DNA of 64,000 bases from Fulvitalea axinellae (GTDB taxonomy: Bacteria; Bacteroidota; Bacteroidia; Cytophagales; Cyclobacteriaceae), in NCBI RefSeq assembly GCF_036492835.1, contig NZ_AP025314.1, positions 2,398,010 through 2,462,009 of the forward strand, given 5' to 3'. This document shows positions 43,119 through 51,989 of this stretch, one piece after another (positions within the stretch are counted from its first letter, which is position 1; every line of letters starts with the position of its first letter). Made by a program: the position numbers and the translations under genes. The notes beneath the pieces are model-generated. The model searched no databases. It was given only the letters and a program-made list of their open reading frames with translations, and was not told the DNA's origin.

Positions 43119-45461
43119 ATGGATAAACGAAAACTACTAAGACTACTATTTTTCTTTTTTGTAATGAGTGGCGGGGCATACGCTCAAAACAGCCTCCGGG
43201 TTCGGGTGGTCCGTGACGGCTCCGGCTCCGATAAATACATCGACAGTCTGATTCGGCATGAGACTCAGGAGTTGATGCGTTATCGTGGAGGGGTGGAGAT
43301 GAGTTTCGAAAAGGCTGGAACGGGACTGGACGAAGCGGAGCGAGTTTTGCGAAAAGCGTTCGCCGATCCATCCACTGATCTGGTCGTGGCATCCGGCGTT
43401 ATGGGTTCCATAGCTATGGAGCGGATAGGCGAGTTGCCCAAGCCGGGTATAGCGGCACTTGTGCTATCTTCCGAATTTCAGGGTTTTCCCAAAACCGAAA
43501 AGGGGACTTCCGGCAGAAAGAACTTCGCTTATATAGGAAGCCCGTTTCGTTTTGGGCGTGATTTGGAAAAGCTTAGGGGAATAAAGGAGTTTAAGCACCT
43601 TGCGATAATAGTGGATCAAGGTCCCCAGACCCGTTTGGATAAACTGGCTACGAAGTATTTTGAAACTTTAGCGAAATGCCCTGTCAGTATAGTGCCTATT
43701 TCTGGCGATCCGGAAAAGGATTTGGCTTTGATCCCCGAATCCGTGGATGCCGTTTATTATACGCATGTTGAGGGCTACGCCCCGCATAGCCGAAATCTGC
43801 GTGTATTTTTTGACAAGCTACATACCCAAGGACGGCCCGTGTACGCGATGCTAGGAAAAGACTATGTGGAGTCAGGGGCTTTGGCCAGTATGTCAAACGA
43901 CAACGAGACGGTGGCCCTTGCTCGCCGGATAGCTCTGGATATTATGAAAATAAGCGAAGGCGTTAAGCCTTCCGACTTGCCAATCGATCTGGAAGTGTTT
44001 GGGGAAGATCTGTATTACAATCTTGACGCTTCGGCTAAATTGGGCCTTGTTCCGGGATGGGACGTAGTGGCGGGAGCCATACTTACGCGTTCGGAAGAGG
44101 CTGAAGCTACGGGTGAAAACTTGGATTTGAAATCGGCCATTGTACGCGCTTTGGGAGAAAACTTGGGGTTGAAAGCCAAGCAGTATGACAATAATATCGC
44201 CGAGCAGGAAGTTGGATTGGCCAAGGCCAAGTTACTGCCACAGGTAGAGGCGGGACTTACGGCGGTAAAGATCGATAAAGACAGGGCCGAGAGCTCTTTC
44301 GGAAGCTCTTCCGAGCATACGGTTAACTTGACGGGCAAGCTTTCGCAAGTGGTGTTTAGCGAACCGGCTTTCGCCAATGTTACTATCCAGCGCATGCTGG
44401 CGGAGGCGGAGCGCCAAGGCGTAAAAACCGCCGAGCTTGATTTGGTGCTGGAAATATCGGAAGCCTATCTGCAGCTGTTGCAGGCCAAGAGTATTGTGGA
44501 AATCCGTGAAGACAACCTGTTGGTGACCAAAACCAACCTCGACGTATCGCGCGCTAAGCATAATGTGGGGCAGGGAAGTCCCAGCGACGTTTATCGCTTG
44601 GAAGCCCAGTTGTCGCAAAACAAAAACGAGCTGTTTGACGCAAAGCTGACAGCCGAGAAGGCTTCCTTGCTTTTGAAACAGTTGCTGAATTTACCGCAAG
44701 AGGCCGAAATTCATACCCGCGAACTTGGGATAGGGGACAATCCGCTTGATATCAATGGGGAGGAACTTACGGCATTGGTAAGCGAGAATCACCTTTCCCG
44801 CCGTTTGGCGACTTTTTTGGTCAGGGAAGCTAACGCTAACCTTCCGGAAATCAAGCAACTGGTGGCTTCGATCGAAGCTCAGGAGCGCTTGAGGAAATCG
44901 CAAAACCGCAAATTGTTTACGCCCAGCCTCGGCCTAAGCGGAGAAACCGGCAAACCGCTTTACCGTAGTGAATTGCCCGGGGTGGAGGAACTGAACAAGG
45001 ATCTGACTTGGAATATTGGCCTTGGGCTGAATATGCCGATTTACGGTGGAGGCCAAAACAGAAAAGAACTCCGTAAGACCAAATTGTCAATAGAACAGCT
45101 GCAATATCAGGAGAAAGACCTGAGAAACCAGTTGGAAATGCGGGTGCGTATAAATTTGGCTTCGGTTAGGGCCTCGTTGCTGAAAGTGGCGCAGTCGGCC
45201 ATTGCCCAAGACAAGGCTGCGAAGAGTTTGGAAATCTTACAGGACTATTATCGCCAAGGCTTGGTGGATTTGGTGAAACTGCTCGACGGCCAAAATGCGG
45301 CTTTACAAACCGAAATCGCCACATCAAACGCCACTTACGCCCTTACGCTGGACTTTTTGGCCTTGGGCCGTTCCATCGGGCGCTATGAATTTTTGGACAC
45401 ACCCGAACAGCGCAAGGAGTTTTACACCCGTGTTATGGAATATCTGTTGTCCGAGAATTAA
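43119..45461 (+). CDS. TolC-family outer-membrane efflux protein fused to periplasmic-binding-like domain
   Basis: A protein of 780 residues, far longer than the usual 420-480 of TolC proteins. Signal peptide ends GGAYAQ. Residues ~25-335 look like a type I periplasmic-binding fold of the ABC_sub_bind sort (VVASGVMGSIAMERIGEL, FAYIGSPFRFGRDLEKL, LAIIVDQGPQTRLDKLA, SVDAVYYTHV, VYAMLGKDYVESGALASMS). Residues ~345-780 are two TolC/OEP repeats with long helices (LEISEAYLQLLQAKSIVEI; NVGQGSPSDVYRLEAQLSQN; YRQGLVDLVKLLDGQNAALQ). It is the outer-membrane channel of the RND pump encoded just downstream. The extra domain may sense or capture the exported compound; that is inference. One frame, with no sign of assembly error. 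Confidence 0.85.
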   Translation: MDKRKLLRLLFFFFVMSGGAYAQNSLRVRVVRDGSGSDKYIDSLIRHETQELMRYRGGVEMSFEKAGTGLDEAERVLRKAFADPSTDLVVASGVMGSIAMERIGELPKPGIAALVLSSEFQGFPKTEKGTSGRKNFAYIGSPFRFGRDLEKLRGIKEFKHLAIIVDQGPQTRLDKLATKYFETLAKCPVSIVPISGDPEKDLALIPESVDAVYYTHVEGYAPHSRNLRVFFDKLHTQGRPVYAMLGKDYVESGALASMSNDNETVALARRIALDIMKISEGVKPSDLPIDLEVFGEDLYYNLDASAKLGLVPGWDVVAGAILTRSEEAEATGENLDLKSAIVRALGENLGLKAKQYDNNIAEQEVGLAKAKLLPQVEAGLTAVKIDKDRAESSFGSSSEHTVNLTGKLSQVVFSEPAFANVTIQRMLAEAERQGVKTAELDLVLEISEAYLQLLQAKSIVEIREDNLLVTKTNLDVSRAKHNVGQGSPSDVYRLEAQLSQNKNELFDAKLTAEKASLLLKQLLNLPQEAEIHTRELGIGDNPLDINGEELTALVSENHLSRRLATFLVREANANLPEIKQLVASIEAQERLRKSQNRKLFTPSLGLSGETGKPLYRSELPGVEELNKDLTWNIGLGLNMPIYGGGQNRKELRKTKLSIEQLQYQEKDLRNQLEMRVRINLASVRASLLKVAQSAIAQDKAAKSLEILQDYYRQGLVDLVKLLDGQNAALQTEIATSNATYALTLDFLALGRSIGRYEFLDTPEQRKEFYTRVMEYLLSEN

Positions 45462-45623
45462 TAAGCTAGCGGTGAATTATTAAAAAGGTAAAGCGATAAG
45501 AGACTTCGTGATTTTTTTCGAAGAATGAAAAGCAAAATCCGCAATGCAGATTTGCGATAATCGCTTACCGTTAAACTAAACGTGGCTACGCTACGGAGTT
45601 TTTATCTAGAGAAGAATACAAGC

Positions 45624-46700
45624 ATGAAAAAATATATAGTTCCGATACTTTTCGTCGCCTTGATGACGGCGTGTGGAGGCGAAAAAGAAGCCCCGAAAAA
45701 AGAACGTCTGCGTCCCGTTCGCTCAATGGTAATCAGCGAATCCGCCTCGTCAGACGCCTACGTGTTTACGGGTACCACCAAGTCAACGCTCGAATCGAAG
45801 CTGAGCTTTAAGGTAAGCGGTCAGTTAAAGCAAGTAAACGTAAAGGTGGGTGACCGTGTGACGAAGGGAACCGTATTGGCTAGCATCGACCCGACGGATT
45901 ATTTAGTGGAACTTCGCCAATCAGAAGCCAATAAAAAGGCTACCGAAGCGCAATACGTGTCGGCGCGCTCGTCTTACTACCGTATCGAAAAATTATTTGA
46001 AGCAAACAGTCTTCCGTTAAGCGACTTCGAAGAGGCTAAGGCGGGTTTTGAATCGGCGAAAGCCAAACTCTTGGCGGCCAAGGAACAAGTGGCGGCGGTA
46101 AGAAACAAAGTGACCTATACGCGACTTGAGGCGCCGATTGACGGTGTGGTTACGGACGTGTCCGTGGAAGAAAACGAGATGGTGAGTTCATCTTCGAAAG
46201 CGTTTACGATGAGCGCCACCAGTAAAGTGGAAATCAAGGTTGGCGTGCCGGAAAACCTTATAGCGCACCTTAGCGAAGGAATGTCCGCCAAGGCCACATT
46301 CGCGTCGCTGAACGGGAAAGTTTTTCCAGGTACGGTAACGGAAGTCGGATACAGCTCATTGGGTGGTTCCACTTATTTGGTAACAGTCGTGCTCGACGGC
46401 AATGACAAAGCGATTCGCCCTGGAATGCCCGCCGATGTCGAGTTTCGTGTGGAAGGCGGAGCTTTCAAAGGAAATATCGTAGTGCCGGCCTCGGCTGTGG
46501 GCGAAGATTCCAAAGGGCGTTTTGTCTACACTTTGGAAAAACAGTCTGGCAAAGTGGCCAAAGTGAAAAAGGCATATGTGAAAATCGGGGCGCTCACACC
46601 CCGCGGTTTTGTGATAAAAGAAGGATTGGGCGTTGGGCAGGTGGTGGCTACGGCCGGCCTTTCCGTATTGTTGGAAGGCGTGAGCGTACGCTTGGACTAA
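45624..46700 (+). CDS. RND efflux periplasmic adaptor (membrane fusion) lipoprotein
   Basis: The frame extends up to 45582, but the lipoprotein signal MKKYIVPILFVALMTAC|GG starts at 45624 (358 residues), so that is the start used. The HlyD/AcrA pattern is clear: first half of the lipoyl domain (LSFKVSGQLKQVNVKVGDRV), helical hairpin (AQYVSARSSYYRIEKLFEAN, cut at the turn), second half (YTRLEAPIDGVVTDVSVEEN), then beta-barrel and membrane-proximal domains (IRPGMPADVEF). It links the inner-membrane RND pump encoded 38 bases downstream to the TolC-like channel upstream. Confidence 0.93.
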   Translation: MKKYIVPILFVALMTACGGEKEAPKKERLRPVRSMVISESASSDAYVFTGTTKSTLESKLSFKVSGQLKQVNVKVGDRVTKGTVLASIDPTDYLVELRQSEANKKATEAQYVSARSSYYRIEKLFEANSLPLSDFEEAKAGFESAKAKLLAAKEQVAAVRNKVTYTRLEAPIDGVVTDVSVEENEMVSSSSKAFTMSATSKVEIKVGVPENLIAHLSEGMSAKATFASLNGKVFPGTVTEVGYSSLGGSTYLVTVVLDGNDKAIRPGMPADVEFRVEGGAFKGNIVVPASAVGEDSKGRFVYTLEKQSGKVAKVKKAYVKIGALTPRGFVIKEGLGVGQVVATAGLSVLLEGVSVRLD

Positions 46701-46738
46701 TGTTGCCCGAATCTATTGTTCCTTAAACAGAACCGAAG

Positions 46739-49700
46739 ATGAACTTATCAGAATTCAGTATAAAAAGAAGCCGGGTCACGTTTACGCTTCTGTTCGTGAT
46801 CATGGTTATGGGCGTTTCGATGTACAAGAAACTCCCGCAAGACAGCATGCCTCCTTACACGGTGCGTGTGGCGCAGGTGATCGCCTCGTTTCCGGGAGCT
46901 TCTCCGGACAGGGTGGAAAGGCTTGTGGCCGACAAGATCGAAAAGCGAGTGCAGGAAATTCCCGAGGTAAAACAGATCAGTAGCCAATCGAGGACGGGGC
47001 TGGCTGTTATTGGGATAACGGTTAAGGACCAAGTGGCCAAGGAAGACCTGCAAAAAATATGGGACTTGGTCCGCCGCAAAATGCAGGCGCTCAGTTTGCC
47101 GGAAGGCGTACATTGGGAGCTGAGGGATGACGGCGTTGGCGAAGTTTACGGGATTTCCTTGGGTTTGATCAGCGATGGCTTGCCCTACGACGAAATGAAA
47201 GATTACGCCGATGATATCCGGGATGCGTTGGTGAAGTTGCCCGACGCGGCCAAAGTGGAAATCGGCGGAGCGCAGGAAGAACGGGTGTATGTTGATTTTG
47301 ACAACGCCCGTTTGGCCCGTTATGGCTTGACTGTCGGCCAATTGAAGAACCTGATCGCTTCTCGAAATATTTTGGTGTCAGGCGGTACGATCAGCCAAGG
47401 CGAAGAAAGCGTGATTTTGGAGCCTACCGGTAACTTTGACCGTGTGGAGGAGTTGAAGCGTATGCTCGTGCCCGTAGGGGAATCTGGCGAAGTGGTGTAC
47501 TTGGGTGATATTACTAATATTCACAAAGGGTATATATCTCCGGCCAAAAGCTTTGTGAGGGTAAACGGGCAGAAAGCTTTGAGTTTGGCCATTTCCTTGA
47601 AGAAAGGAGCCAATATCGTGCGTTTGGGAGAAGACGTAAACCGAGCGGTGGATACGTTGATCGACGATTTACCTGTTGGTCTTTCTCTTGTGCGTTTGAC
47701 ATCGATGGACGAGTTTGTCAGTACGAGTGTAGACGATTTTATGTCGAACCTGTTGCAATCGGTGGCTATCGTACTGTTGGTGATGCTTATTTTCTTGGGC
47801 ATGCGTACGGGATTCGTAATTTCGAGTCTGATCCCGATGGTAACGCTGGCTACGCTTTTGGTAATGGGGCTTATAGGGATGGGGCTGAACCAAGTTACTT
47901 TGGCCGCTTTGATTATGGCTTTGGGCATGATGGTGGACAACGCCGTGGTGGTCTCCGAATCTATCATGGTGAAGATGGAAGAAGGCGCTGACCGGATGAC
48001 GGCCGCGGTGGATTCTTGCAAAGAGCTGTTTATTCCCTTGTTGATCTCGACATTGACAACATCGGTGGCTTTCCTGAGCTTTTATCTGGCCGAATCTGTG
48101 ATGGGCGAGATTATGGGGCCGATTTTCGTCGTGATTACTATCGCATTGTTGGCCTCATGGATTATTTCCCTGAGTATGATCGCTTTGCTTTGTTATTTCT
48201 TTATAAAAGTAAACGGGCCGGGTGAAGAGCAGAAGTTGTCGTTTTTCGACAAGTTTATCGAGTTCATGAAAAGCAAATACGAAATGCTGATCCATGTAGC
48301 GCTTCGCAAAAGGGTTTTGGTGCTATTCTCGGTGCTCGGGATGTTTTTCCTTTCCTTCTTCGGTTTCGGTTTGGTTCCTTTTATCTTTTTCCCTGACAGT
48401 GAGCGTAACTTGGTGACGGTGGATATCAATTTGCCTTTGGGAGTGAAAATCGAGGCTACGGAAACCGTTGTGGAGGAAATCGAGACTTTTATAAAAAAAG
48501 AACTGCAAGCCGAAGATAAAAAAGTGGTGGTAGACTGGTCGTCGTATATAGGGCAGGGGCCGGAATCATATGACTTGGGTTACGCTCCGGACGAGGCGAA
48601 CAGCAATTATGCCCATATGCTGATCAACACGACCTCGGCGGATATGAACGAGCGGGCGATAAGTAGCCTTGACGATTTTTGTTTCGAGCGTTTCCCTACC
48701 GCTGATATAAAAGTTAAACGCCTCGGAAGCGCAGGGGGAGGTACTCCGATCGAAATAGAAATAATCGGAGACGATCCGGCCAAACTGTTCGAGGTTTCTG
48801 AATCCGTAAAGCAAATGCTAGTCGGGATATCGGGTACGAAGAACGTAAAGGACAATTGGGGTCCCAGAACCAAGAAATTGGTGATTGATATAGATCAGGC
48901 TAAAGCCCAACAGGCGGGAGTTACGAATCAGGATATCGCCGTTTCTTTGTCGTCGGCACTTACGGGCGTCAAAACGGGAGAGTTCCGTGAAGGTGACCAA
49001 AGTTTGGCAATCGTAATGCGAAACGAGAAAGGCGAGTCTTTGGATATCGATCGTCTGAGAGGTGTGAATATATACGCCCAACAGTCGGGGAAGGCGGTTC
49101 CTTTGAGTCAGGTGGCCCGTATTGTGCCCAAGTGGCAATATGCGCAGATCCGTCGTAAAGATCTGGATCGCACCATAACGGTTTCTTCACAACTAAGAGA
49201 GGGCGTTACGGCATCCGAGGTGACCAACGCTTTGGTTCCCGCACTTGAGGAAAGCGTGGTTAATTGGCCGAAGGGTATCACTTACGAACTGGGTGGAGAC
49301 AGTAAACAGTCGGCTGAAAATATGGGCGCCGTGATCGACTATTTGCCTTTGTGCGGTTTTCTGATTGTGCTGTTGCTGATTATCCAGTTCAATTCTATGC
49401 GCAAGACATTGATCGTTCTTTGTTCTATTCCTTTGGGAATAATCGGCGTGGTTTTGGGGCTGATCCTGCTTCGTTCTTATTTCGGTTTTATGGCTTTTCT
49501 GGGAGTTATTTCCTTAGCCGGTATTGTGGTCAACAACGCGATCGTGTTGATTGACCGAATCGAGATCGAGCTGGAGACCGAAGGAGTGGAAGCTTATGAC
49601 GCCGTGGTAGGAGCCTGCCTTCAGCGTTTCCGCCCGATTTTGCTGACAACCCTTACCACAGTCTTGGGTATGATTCCGTTGTATCTGGGCGGTGGAATTA

Positions 49701-49849
49701 TGTGGGAGCCGATGGCGGCTTCGATTATGGTTGGCCTTATGTTCGGCACTGTGATTACGTTGTTGTTTGTGCCCGCGTTTTATAGCGTATTGTACAAAGT
49801 GAAAAATCCCGAAACGGCACCAATTGCCGAGGATTTGGAAACGGCCTGA
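46739..49849 (+). CDS. RND-family inner-membrane efflux pump (HAE type)
   Basis: A protein of 1036 residues with the standard RND layout: N-terminal helix (SRVTFTLLFVIMVMGVSMY), a large periplasmic loop with PAP motif-like FPGASPDRVERLV, helices 2-6, a second loop, and helices 8-12. The helix-4 proton-relay region reads ALGMMVDNAVVVSES with one Asp followed by Asn, where AcrB has two Asp; this is common in the MdtB/C-like and Bacteroidota branch. The pump uses the proton gradient to export drugs, bile-like compounds or lipids. It forms a tripartite complex with the two upstream products. A terminator follows the stop. Confidence 0.94.
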   Translation: MNLSEFSIKRSRVTFTLLFVIMVMGVSMYKKLPQDSMPPYTVRVAQVIASFPGASPDRVERLVADKIEKRVQEIPEVKQISSQSRTGLAVIGITVKDQVAKEDLQKIWDLVRRKMQALSLPEGVHWELRDDGVGEVYGISLGLISDGLPYDEMKDYADDIRDALVKLPDAAKVEIGGAQEERVYVDFDNARLARYGLTVGQLKNLIASRNILVSGGTISQGEESVILEPTGNFDRVEELKRMLVPVGESGEVVYLGDITNIHKGYISPAKSFVRVNGQKALSLAISLKKGANIVRLGEDVNRAVDTLIDDLPVGLSLVRLTSMDEFVSTSVDDFMSNLLQSVAIVLLVMLIFLGMRTGFVISSLIPMVTLATLLVMGLIGMGLNQVTLAALIMALGMMVDNAVVVSESIMVKMEEGADRMTAAVDSCKELFIPLLISTLTTSVAFLSFYLAESVMGEIMGPIFVVITIALLASWIISLSMIALLCYFFIKVNGPGEEQKLSFFDKFIEFMKSKYEMLIHVALRKRVLVLFSVLGMFFLSFFGFGLVPFIFFPDSERNLVTVDINLPLGVKIEATETVVEEIETFIKKELQAEDKKVVVDWSSYIGQGPESYDLGYAPDEANSNYAHMLINTTSADMNERAISSLDDFCFERFPTADIKVKRLGSAGGGTPIEIEIIGDDPAKLFEVSESVKQMLVGISGTKNVKDNWGPRTKKLVIDIDQAKAQQAGVTNQDIAVSLSSALTGVKTGEFREGDQSLAIVMRNEKGESLDIDRLRGVNIYAQQSGKAVPLSQVARIVPKWQYAQIRRKDLDRTITVSSQLREGVTASEVTNALVPALEESVVNWPKGITYELGGDSKQSAENMGAVIDYLPLCGFLIVLLLIIQFNSMRKTLIVLCSIPLGIIGVVLGLILLRSYFGFMAFLGVISLAGIVVNNAIVLIDRIEIELETEGVEAYDAVVGACLQRFRPILLTTLTTVLGMIPLYLGGGIMWEPMAASIMVGLMFGTVITLLFVPAFYSVLYKVKNPETAPIAEDLETA

Positions 49850-49879
49850 CTAAGCTAAATAAGATTATAAGTTATTTTG

Positions 49880-49916
49880 AAAAAAGCTATTTCCGTATTC
49901 GGGAGTAGCTTTTTTC
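49880..49916 (+). terminator. Intrinsic terminator of the efflux operon
   Basis: Stem AAAAAGCTA...TCCG pairs with CGGGA...TAGCTTTTT, ending in a T run, 30 bases past the stop at 49849. Confidence 0.85.
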
Positions 49917-49947
49917 ACTTTAAACATGATTGGAGAATCATAAGTAG

Positions 49948-50700
49948 TCATTCAAAATTAATTCGATACTTTGTCCCAATCCCTCTAATGACACCATCGA
50001 TGGCTTTTGTCAGCTCTTCTATTGAATCAAAATAGTTCGGCTTTGAAAGCCATCGATGCTTGAATTCGAGCCAAAGCCTCTCGATGAAATTTAGCTCGGG
50101 AGAATATGCCGGTATAAACTGAAGGAACAAGCCTTTGCCTGCCCATTCAACCATTTTCTCTCTGACGAATATCGCTTTGTGGATGCTTGCGCTATCGATT
50201 AGGACAACTGTTTTCTTTTCTATTTGATCGACAAAATCATTAATGCATGCGACGGTGGTTTCAGCCGTTGCCGCGCCGTCAACTCTGAATCCGTGGAAAT
50301 CGCATTTCCGATTCACAAAGCCGACAACCGTATGGTTGCTGCTGGGCATACTGGATAGTCGGTGCGTTTTTCCAACCTTTTGCCATCCATAAGGAACGAC
50401 CGGTGACAGGTTCACTCCCATTTCGTCAAACGAATACAAATCTATTTCACCTTCATCTTCCATCTTCTTAAGCTCCTGTATCTCCGTTTTAAAGAAATCA
50501 AACAGCACCTTGTCCCGTTTGTGGGAACAGCTGACCCGCATTCTTTTGTAGCTGTATCCGGCAAACCTTAATAATCGGGACAGGACCGCGCGGGATGCGG
50601 TAACGGAACAGTTCTCTTGAGCCCATTGCACCACTTGACAAAGGCTTCGTGGGACATTCTTATCCACATACTCAAATTTTTTTGGAGTTATCCTCCCCAA
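49948..50700 (-). CDS. IS630-family transposase, catalytic frame (orfB)
   Basis: The DDE_3 catalytic part of an IS630 transposase, about 240 residues after the frame change. The triad is visible: D in YSFDEMGVNL, D in VVLIDSASIHKA, and E in PAYSPELNFIERLW. The end overlaps the left terminal repeat (TGA at 49948-49950). The nominal TTG start at 50700 has no ribosome-binding site. It is better read as a fusion with the frame at 50672-50947 made by +1 slippage on the A7 run at about 50676-50686. Confidence 0.88.
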   Translation of the reverse strand: MGRITPKKFEYVDKNVPRSLCQVVQWAQENCSVTASRAVLSRLLRFAGYSYKRMRVSCSHKRDKVLFDFFKTEIQELKKMEDEGEIDLYSFDEMGVNLSPVVPYGWQKVGKTHRLSSMPSSNHTVVGFVNRKCDFHGFRVDGAATAETTVACINDFVDQIEKKTVVLIDSASIHKAIFVREKMVEWAGKGLFLQFIPAYSPELNFIERLWLEFKHRWLSKPNYFDSIEELTKAIDGVIRGIGTKYRINFE

Positions 50701-50947
50701 TTATAGGTTTCCGCCCACGCCCCGGAAGGTCTTTAAGGTCCCAGTCTTCATTCTCCTCAATTTGATCGAACCAAGACGATACGGTTTCCGTTGTGACACT
50801 CAACAGATCGCTGATCTGGGATCGTTGATACCCCTTGGCACTAAAAAGCATGGCTTGGGCTCTTTGCCTTACCCGATAATTCTCACTCTTTCTGACAAGA
50901 GTTTCTAAACGGTTGACGGTCGATGATGATAGGTTCAAAAAACGCAT
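50672..50947 (-). CDS. IS630-family transposase, DNA-binding frame (orfA)
   Basis: A frame of 91 residues holding a helix-turn-helix for binding the terminal repeats (RQRAQAMLFSAKGYQRSQIS, then LLSVTTETVSSWFDQIEE) and the linker GRGRKPIIGEDNSKKI. It stops just after an A7 run, and the orfB frame is one base ahead across the same run. Loss of one A (or gain of two) in the transcript, or a +1 ribosomal shift, would make the full transposase of about 335 residues. Confidence 0.85.
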   Translation of the reverse strand: MRFLNLSSSTVNRLETLVRKSENYRVRQRAQAMLFSAKGYQRSQISDLLSVTTETVSSWFDQIEENEDWDLKDLPGRGRKPIIGEDNSKKI

Positions 50948-51089
50948 GACCTAATTTACAGATTTAATAATTTACGTGGGCATGCGAAGCTAAACTCGAA
51001 TTATTTTTGGAGGGGTACTTAAAACAAACTAGCTTCGCGTCTTGACTGGCGGAACACGCTGGTTTGCACGAAACAATAGAAAAGAAATT

Positions 51090-51935
51090 ATGGGGAAATT
51101 AGGACTCCGAAGAGGTGTGCTGAAGGTATGGGTTTCGGCGCTGGTGTTACTGATCTTGCACGGTTGCGACTTACTTGAGTATTCGCGATACGATATCACG
51201 TTTAACAGCGATCAAAAAGATCAGATAAAGAAAAACCTAAATGAACTGGCGAATACGCCAGGCAGTAAAGAGCAGGGGGCGTTTACTTTTGCGTTTATCG
51301 CCGACAGCCAGAATTTCTTCGATCGGTTGACGGAAACTGTTGACAGGGTAAACGGACATGAAAAGGTGGAATTTACGCTTGTGGGTGGTGACATCTGCGA
51401 ATATGGGCTGCCCGCCGAGTATGAATTGGGACTTAATAATTTTCAGGATTTGGATAAACCGTTCCTGACCACGATCGGCAACCACGACGCTTTGGGTAAC
51501 GGGGCGGAGGCGTATTCTGAAATGTATGGCCCGTACGATTATACATTTATTTACAAACGGGTAAAGTTTATTTCGATTAATACGAATACGCGCGAATTCC
51601 GGAAACTCATGCACGTGCCTGATGTGAGTTGGCTTGAGAAGCAATTGAAAAAAACGGATGATCACGATTACACGATCGTTTTCTGCCATACGGGTTTTTA
51701 TCCTGATGATGATTCGTTTGACCAAGCCTTATTTCCAGAAATCGACCGAATGTTGAGCAATACTCCGGACTTGGTAGCGGTGATCCACGGACATGGCCAT
51801 AGTAGCGGAACATTCTATCCGTTGACGAACAAATCTATACCGATGATTGAAGTAGGGGCAGTAGCGAAAAGGTTTTATTCAGTATTCCATTTCGATTCGG
51901 GCTCTTTGCGGGAAGAGGTAATCAACTTTGATTAA
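51090..51935 (+). CDS. Calcineurin-like metallophosphoesterase lipoprotein
   Basis: A lipoprotein of 281 residues; the start at 51090 gives a signal ending in lipobox LHGC|DL, whereas the longer frame begins with TTG at 51042. Phosphoesterase motifs are in order: FAFIADSQNF (motif I, DxQ in place of DxH), LVGGDICEYG, TIGNHDALG, CHTGFY and IHGHGHSSG. It would hydrolyse a phosphoester or phosphodiester using two metal ions, outside the cytoplasm. The DxQ change is seen in some secreted members and may alter metal binding. The IS630 element lies directly upstream. Substrate unknown. Confidence 0.82.
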   Translation: MGKLGLRRGVLKVWVSALVLLILHGCDLLEYSRYDITFNSDQKDQIKKNLNELANTPGSKEQGAFTFAFIADSQNFFDRLTETVDRVNGHEKVEFTLVGGDICEYGLPAEYELGLNNFQDLDKPFLTTIGNHDALGNGAEAYSEMYGPYDYTFIYKRVKFISINTNTREFRKLMHVPDVSWLEKQLKKTDDHDYTIVFCHTGFYPDDDSFDQALFPEIDRMLSNTPDLVAVIHGHGHSSGTFYPLTNKSIPMIEVGAVAKRFYSVFHFDSGSLREEVINFD

Positions 51936-51989
51936 GTGTTGGCGGATAGTTCGAGAATCAACACGATTGGCTTTATTTGAAGAGAAGAG

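Larger units (their letters stand above)
49943..51019. mobile_element. IS630-family insertion sequence with TA target duplication
   Basis: The ends are imperfect inverted repeats of about 24 bases: left AGTAGTCATTCAAAATTAAT..., right read inward AGTACCCCTCCAAAAATAAT..., both continuing TCGA. They are flanked by TA at 49941-49942 and 51020-51021, the dinucleotide duplicated by IS630/Tc1-mariner elements. The interior carries two overlapping minus-strand frames joined at an A7 run. The element has landed between the efflux operon terminator and the phosphoesterase gene, 70 bases before the start of the latter, so it may have cut off that gene's promoter. Confidence 0.88.

Noticed and set aside
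50984..51038. Inverted repeat GCGAAGCTA / TAGCTTCGC straddling the right end of the IS630 element
   Set aside because: One arm is inside the IS and the other outside. At 9 bases with a 37-base spacer it is probably coincidence.
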